From contig JAAVHS010000018.1 in the NCBI GenBank assembly GCA_014799575.1, positions 35,148-69,795 on the forward strand: DNA of 34,648 nt, in the 5' to 3' direction. The notes beneath the pieces were generated by a model. It was not told the origin of the DNA, searched no databases, and was given only the letters and a program-made list of their open reading frames with translations. How positions within the stretch are numbered: position 1 is the stretch's first letter; the number at the start of each line of letters is the position of its first letter. Position numbers and translations under genes: made by a program. The stretch is from Clostridiales bacterium (GTDB lineage Bacteria > Bacillota > Clostridia > Christensenellales > UBA3700). Shown piece after piece: positions 31,198-34,648 of the stretch.

Positions 31198-31249
31198 GAC
31201 TCTTAATCATTGGGTCCAGAGTTCGAGTCTCTGAAGGCGCACCAAAAAG
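31198..31249 (+). repeat. attR core: 52-bp repeat, 3' half of tRNA-Lys(CTT)
   Basis: The copy is identical to 469-520. It includes the anticodon arm, T arm, acceptor 3' strand and CCA of tRNA-Lys(CTT), but no 5' half, so it is not a functional tRNA. It marks the right end of the prophage and represents the original chromosomal 3' end of the tRNA. Confidence 0.95.
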
Positions 31250-31275
31250 ACAAGTCGAATTCGACTTGTCTTTTT
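31244..31275. terminator. Original chromosomal terminator of the tRNA operon (bidirectional)
   Basis: A perfect 32-bp palindrome has AAAAAGACAAGTCGAA (31244-31259) as its left arm. It has T-runs on both strands, so it can terminate from either side. Before integration it would have followed tRNA-Lys(CTT). It now also ends the minus-strand gene at 31303. Confidence 0.8.
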
Positions 31276-31302
31276 ATTTATTACGCTTAATCTTTGTTAG
31301 TC

Positions 31303-31716
31303 TTACAGTTCAATCTTTTCAACTTTGAAATCGCAGTAATATTCGGCGGTTTTGCACTTGAATTTCAAGACGCAATAATCGGGGTCTGTTACGCCTTGCT
31401 TATAAAATAATTTATCACCAAATCGCCAAATCATATCTTTTGTCGGTTGGTCGGTGCAGACTTCCATTTCTCCGATAATTGAGACGCCCTGATATTTGAA
31501 TTTTCCGCGTTTATAAAAATAAACGCAAGATTTGTTGTTGTCAAGGTATTGTTTGACTTTATTAGACGAAGTATTGGTCGAAAAGTAGATTTCGTTGTTT
31601 TCTATTTTTCTAGGCGCAAGCATAGCTCTGATCACGGGGTAGCCTTGCTCGTTGATTGAAGCGATAAACGCCGTCTTTTGTTCCGATATAAATTCAAAGA
31701 TTTGAGATTTATCCAT
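31303..31716 (-). CDS. Pyridoxamine 5'-phosphate oxidase-family (FMN split-barrel) protein
   Basis: A 137-aa host protein. The order FISEQKTAFIASINEQGYPVIRAM, NNEIYFSTNTSSNKVKQYLDNNKSCVYFY and KYQGVSIIGEMEV is the split-barrel flavin-binding fold of the PNPOx-like family. Members of this size are often general FMN- or F420-type reductases or nitroimidazole-resistance proteins, not true pyridoxamine oxidases. The ribosome site is weak (GGAACGGA). A promoter lies at 31747-31775 on the same strand. Confidence 0.85.
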   Translation of the reverse strand: MDKSQIFEFISEQKTAFIASINEQGYPVIRAMLAPRKIENNEIYFSTNTSSNKVKQYLDNNKSCVYFYKRGKFKYQGVSIIGEMEVCTDQPTKDMIWRFGDKLFYKQGVTDPDYCVLKFKCKTAEYYCDFKVEKIEL

Positions 31717-31746
31717 AGTATTCCGTTCCTATATTGAATTGATTAT

Positions 31747-31775
31747 ATTCTACTACAAATAAATCATTATTTCAA
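31747..31775 (-). promoter_or_regulatory. Promoter for the split-barrel gene
   Basis: On the minus strand TTGAAA (31775-31770), a 17-bp spacer and TAGAAT (31752-31747) lie about 30 bp before the start codon. Confidence 0.6.
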
Positions 31776-31814
31776 TATTTAACGTAAAAATTTCATCTAA
31801 GAATAGCAAACTAA

Positions 31815-31843
31815 TTGACACTCGCTATAAATAATGATAATAT
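31815..31843 (+). promoter_or_regulatory. Promoter for the lipoprotein gene
   Basis: TTGACA (31815-31820), a 17-bp spacer and TAATAT (31838-31843) lie 30 bp before the ATG, with AAGGAG in between. Confidence 0.7.
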
Positions 31844-31872
31844 CAAAGTAATAAATACCAAGGAGAAAAACA

Positions 31873-32355
31873 ATGAAGAAATTTTTGACGAGCATTATAG
31901 TAGTAGTAATGTTGCTTTCAATCGTATGCTGTTGCGTGGCGTGTAATAAGAAAGCGCCGCTCGAACAAGTCGTTGATTGCGTAATCAAGTTGAAAGAAAT
32001 ACTAAACGACGAAACTTTTGAGATCTCCAACGACTGCGGATACCAAAAGTATTATCAAGACGAGGACGGAATTAAACTGAATATCTATATCGCAATTCAG
32101 TTCAAAGTAACCAACGCTTCGGGAGAAGACGTATATGACATCGCATATTTTGTAAACGGCTCTTACGTTGGATTGGATAGCAATTATGACGACGGCACGT
32201 ATGACACTTGGTCGGATTCAAAGAAACTTCAATTTTTAGAGTCTGCAATTATATGTCTGGACGGCTATTATACTGAAGTATTTACAAAAGACGAGGTAAA
32301 TACCGCTCTTGGAGTTGGAACGTCGTCAGAGGATACGGCTACGGCGGCTGCTTAA
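31873..32355 (+). CDS. Putative lipoprotein, unknown function
   Basis: A 160-aa host protein. The signal peptide has MKK, a hydrophobic core (FLTSIIVVVMLLSIV) and a Cys-rich end (CCCVACNKK). C24 is the likely lipidated residue, though the box lacks the usual Leu at -3. The mature part is acidic, with a beta-rich centre (GIKLNIYIAIQFKV, YDIAYFVNGSYVGLDSN). The C-terminus is Ala/Thr-rich. It sits alone between its own promoter and the MATE gene leader. The substrate is unknown. Confidence 0.8.
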   Translation: MKKFLTSIIVVVMLLSIVCCCVACNKKAPLEQVVDCVIKLKEILNDETFEISNDCGYQKYYQDEDGIKLNIYIAIQFKVTNASGEDVYDIAYFVNGSYVGLDSNYDDGTYDTWSDSKKLQFLESAIICLDGYYTEVFTKDEVNTALGVGTSSEDTATAAA

Positions 32356-32389
32356 TAGCAGAAATTAATAGCAAAAACAAATAATTCGT

Positions 32390-32418
32390 TTGACAAAAAA
32401 ATCAAATTTTGATAAAAT
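32390..32418 (+). promoter_or_regulatory. Promoter for the MATE-kinase gene
   Basis: TTGACA (32390-32395), a 17-bp spacer and TAAAAT (32413-32418) give a transcript with a leader of about 120 nt. Confidence 0.75.
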
Positions 32419-32437
32419 AATCAACGTTGAACAGCTC

Positions 32438-32476
32438 AAAGAGCGTAGAATTTCGACAGTTCTACGCTCTTTTATT
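32438..32476 (+). terminator. Leader terminator (attenuator) before the MATE-kinase gene
   Basis: A perfect 13-bp stem, AAAGAGCGTAGAA (32438-32450)/TTCTACGCTCTTT (32460-32472), is followed by a short T-rich stretch. It lies 20 bases after the promoter and 70 before the start codon, so it would stop most transcripts unless bypassed. Confidence 0.65.
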
Positions 32477-32508
32477 ATGTGTTCTTCGTAGGTTTCACGC
32501 GTTCTTTA

Positions 32509-32537
32509 CTCCGACAAAGACGAAGTTCTTATCGGAG
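32509..32537 (+). promoter_or_regulatory. Ribosome-site-sequestering hairpin
   Basis: CTCCGA (32509-32514) pairs with TCGGAG (32532-32537), which contains most of the ribosome site GGAGG. AAGA (32517-32520)/TCTT (32527-32530) extends the stem. The folded form would hide the ribosome site of the MATE-kinase gene. Confidence 0.55.
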
Positions 32538-32544
32538 GTTTTTT

Positions 32545-34599
32545 ATGTCAGAATCAGCACAAAACAATTTTTTAGGCGTTGAAAAAGTCGGCAAACTAAT
32601 GAAAATGTTCGCCATTCCTTGCGTATTGAGTTTGATTATTCAATCTCTTTACAATTTGGTCGACCAAATTTATATCGGTCACTGCGACACGTTGGGCGCG
32701 GCGGGTAATGCGGCGACGGGTATAGTATATCCGCTTACGGTAATTGCGCTCGGTATCGGTCTATGGATAGGCGACGGTTGCGCGGCTTGTCTTAGTCTTA
32801 ATCAAGGGCAGGGCAACACAAAGGGCGCGGCAAAGAGCGTCGGCACTGCGTTGTTCTACGGCACTGCTGCAAGTATTGTTTTAATGATAATATGTTTTTG
32901 CTTGAAGGACAAAATCTTGGTAGCAATTGGCGCGCAAGGCGTTATATTGGATATGTCAAGCGAATACGCCAACTTCATTATCGGCGGATTTTTGTTCTTT
33001 ACTTTGGCATGCGTACTCAATCCGATAGTCCGCGCGGACGGCAGTCCAAAATTCGCAATGCTTGCAATGGCGATTGGCGCAATAATCAATATCGCGCTTG
33101 ACCCGTTGTTTATATTCGGTTTCAAAATGGGAATGACGGGCGCGGCTTTGGCGACCTTCCTCGGACAGTTGATTACTTTCGTATTGCACGTAGCGTATCT
33201 TTTCAAGACAAAGACGTTCAAGTTGAAGTTGAAAGACTTAATTCCGTCAAAAGCGATTGCAAGTATTCTCAAATTCGGAATATCGTCGCTCTTGACCCAA
33301 CTTGCGATTGTAATAATTTCTATCGTCAACAATATACTTTTGTTCAAGTTCAGCGCAAGCAGCGGTTACGATACGGCAATCACGCAAGGCGTTATCACTT
33401 TGGCGTTCAAAGTATTCGGTATCGTCGTTTCCGTCGCTATCGGTATCGCTTCGGGCGCGCAACCAGTCATTGGTTACAATTACGGGGCAAAGAAGTACGA
33501 CCGCGTAAAGAAGGCGCTGCTCTATATGATGATTGCGACAGTGGTCGTCGGCGCGATTGCGACGTTGATATTCGAAGCGTGTCCGCAAGTATTCTTGTAT
33601 ATCTTCGGCAACGGCGGAGAAGGAGTAGACCCCGTGGTGTATAAGGAATTCACTTTCTTGACGTTCAGAATATATCTCGGATTTATTCTCTTTACTTGCG
33701 TAATCAAGAATTTGGCAATATTCTTTCAAGCGATTGGCTCGCCAATCAAGGCTACTTTAATAACAATGACGAGAGACGTAATAGTTCTTGTTCCACTATC
33801 AATAATAATGGTGAACGCGGGCGGTATTAGCGCACTTTTGTGGTCTGCGCCTATATCCGACGCAGTAGCGTTTGTATTGGCTCTCGGATTGACGTTGAAC
33901 GTCCTTGCAACAATTAGCAAGAAAGAAAAAGAAGTCGCTCAAATTTCAGATACGGCGGAAATTAAAGAAGCCAAGCAAGGCATTATCGTGACCATTGCAA
34001 GACAGCACGGAGCATCTGGTAGAGAGATAGGAAAGTTGCTCGCCGAGAAACTTGGCGCGCCTTACTACAACAAAGACTTGACGTTGCTCACCGCGCAAGA
34101 GAGCGGTCTTTCGAGAGAGTACGTTCGCGACGTAGAAGACGGCAAATTGCAAAAGATTGAAACTTTGTATATCGGTCTTGACCCGACCGACCAAGCAAGA
34201 CAAGCGCAAGAAAAAGTGTTGAAGGCTATTGCCCAAAAGGGTAGTTGTGTAATTGTCGGCAGAGCGGCGGATAAAGTTCTCGAGGAATATAAACCTTTAA
34301 GATTGTTTATTCACGCGCCGTTGGAGTATCGCATAGAGCGCATTATGCAAAAGTACGGCGACAGCAAAGAAAGCGCGGCGGATTTTATAGCCAAGTCGGA
34401 TAAGCGCAGAGCCAACTATTATCAACTTATCACAGGCGAGAAGTGGGGAGATTTCAACAACTACGATTTAGCGGTAGACAGTTCTATCGGCGTGGAGAGC
34501 GCAGTCGACGTAATCCTTGAATATATCAAGTCTACTCAAAAAGAAACGGAGCAAGTCACTTCTGCTGACTTTGCAAGCGAAGCCGTTGAAAAAGCGTAG
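32545..34599 (+). CDS. MATE-family efflux transporter fused to a cytidylate-kinase-like domain
   Basis: A 684-aa host protein. ATG 32545 is preferred because GGAGG lies just upstream; an earlier in-frame ATG at 32479 is inside the leader hairpin. Residues about 1-465 are a 12-helix MATE transporter (LYNLVDQIYIGH near 35-46, ALDPLFIFGFKMG, GAQPVIGYNYGAK). A charged linker leads to a domain from about 480 to 675 with VTIARQHGASGREIGKLLAEKLG, SCVIVGRAADKVL and RRANYYQLITGEKWGDFNNYDL, typical of the cytidylate-kinase-like family. The N-terminal loop lacks a normal GKS/T, as in that family. What the kinase does for the pump is unknown. Confidence 0.92.
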   Translation: MSESAQNNFLGVEKVGKLMKMFAIPCVLSLIIQSLYNLVDQIYIGHCDTLGAAGNAATGIVYPLTVIALGIGLWIGDGCAACLSLNQGQGNTKGAAKSVGTALFYGTAASIVLMIICFCLKDKILVAIGAQGVILDMSSEYANFIIGGFLFFTLACVLNPIVRADGSPKFAMLAMAIGAIINIALDPLFIFGFKMGMTGAALATFLGQLITFVLHVAYLFKTKTFKLKLKDLIPSKAIASILKFGISSLLTQLAIVIISIVNNILLFKFSASSGYDTAITQGVITLAFKVFGIVVSVAIGIASGAQPVIGYNYGAKKYDRVKKALLYMMIATVVVGAIATLIFEACPQVFLYIFGNGGEGVDPVVYKEFTFLTFRIYLGFILFTCVIKNLAIFFQAIGSPIKATLITMTRDVIVLVPLSIIMVNAGGISALLWSAPISDAVAFVLALGLTLNVLATISKKEKEVAQISDTAEIKEAKQGIIVTIARQHGASGREIGKLLAEKLGAPYYNKDLTLLTAQESGLSREYVRDVEDGKLQKIETLYIGLDPTDQARQAQEKVLKAIAQKGSCVIVGRAADKVLEEYKPLRLFIHAPLEYRIERIMQKYGDSKESAADFIAKSDKRRANYYQLITGEKWGDFNNYDLAVDSSIGVESAVDVILEYIKSTQKETEQVTSADFASEAVEKA

Positions 34600-34648
34600 T
34601 AGCGATATTCAAAATATAAATTGATAAATATAAGAAGAGCGTAGGAAA

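Larger units (their letters stand above)
469..31249. mobile_element. Integrated siphovirus-type prophage (about 30.8 kb)
   Basis: A 52-bp direct repeat in tRNA-Lys(CTT) bounds a complete phage layout: integrase and repressor on the minus strand, then early, modification, replication, packaging, head, tail and fibre genes on the plus strand. The HK97-like head (portal, protease, capsid), a tape measure protein and a tail-chaperone frameshift indicate a long non-contractile tail. No sheath or baseplate-wedge genes are seen. All structural genes look intact. One adenine methyltransferase is out of frame at a poly-G tract. No recognisable endolysin, helicase or primase is present. Confidence 0.95.

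Noticed and set aside
31080-31328. 82-aa open frame crossing attR
   Set aside because: It runs through the tRNA 3' half and the terminator palindrome, and has no ribosome site or domain.

Overview
The window is a nearly complete, integrated siphovirus-type prophage (about 30.8 kb, 469-31249) sitting in a host tRNA cluster, with a few host genes on each side. The host looks like a Gram-positive Bacillota, probably Clostridia-like. The evidence is strong AGGAGG ribosome sites, consensus TTGACA/TATAAT promoters, UGA used as a stop, tRNA genes that encode CCA, and a phi13/HK97-like head and tail layout typical of Firmicutes phages. I cannot name the species.

Left host flank (1-515): tRNA-Gln(CTG), Lys(TTT), Leu(TAG), Gly(GCC) and Lys(CTT). 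The 3' half of tRNA-Lys(CTT) is the attachment core. A perfect 52-bp direct repeat (469-520 and 31198-31249) bounds the element. The phage supplies both the missing 3' half of the tRNA and a replacement terminator.

Lysogeny module (607-3356, minus strand): tyrosine integrase, a membrane protein with two HIRAN-like repeats, and an XRE repressor. Facing it across a 176-bp operator/promoter region is a Cro-like HTH gene (3533) that starts the rightward early operon.

Early/modification module (3727-11341): small unknown genes, a C5-cytosine methyltransferase with six degenerate repeats, a PAPS-reductase-family protein, two related small proteins, an ASCH-like protein, a beta-class N6-adenine methyltransferase broken by an 11-G tract, an Nmad1/DUF1599-like protein, a zinc-knuckle protein and an HTH protein. 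A 355-bp non-coding region with several hairpins (11342-11696) then precedes an HUH-type Rep gene, which is the only replication gene seen.

Packaging, head and tail (12592-28224): HTH/TerS-like protein, HNH-P-loop fusion, P27-like TerS, TerL, Com-like zinc finger, a strong promoter with a long leader hairpin, portal, protease, capsid, four connector/neck genes, major tail protein, a tail chaperone pair with a -1 frameshift site, tape measure, Dit, Tal and a receptor-binding fibre.

Right end (28237-31033): three coiled-coil or membrane proteins of unknown function, one four-TM protein that may be holin-like, a terminator, a second consensus promoter, two tiny genes and a ribbon-helix-helix gene next to attR. 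I recognise no endolysin. Right host flank (31250-34648): an FMN-binding split-barrel protein, a lipoprotein, and a MATE transporter fused to a cytidylate-kinase-like domain behind a structured leader.

The observations I rate highest are the poly-G tract in the adenine methyltransferase (possible phase variation), the Rep gene with its hairpin-rich candidate origin, the promoter plus terminator-like hairpin before the portal gene, a shared GTCC-N8-GGACAA site at two loci, and the HIRAN membrane protein in the lysogeny operon.
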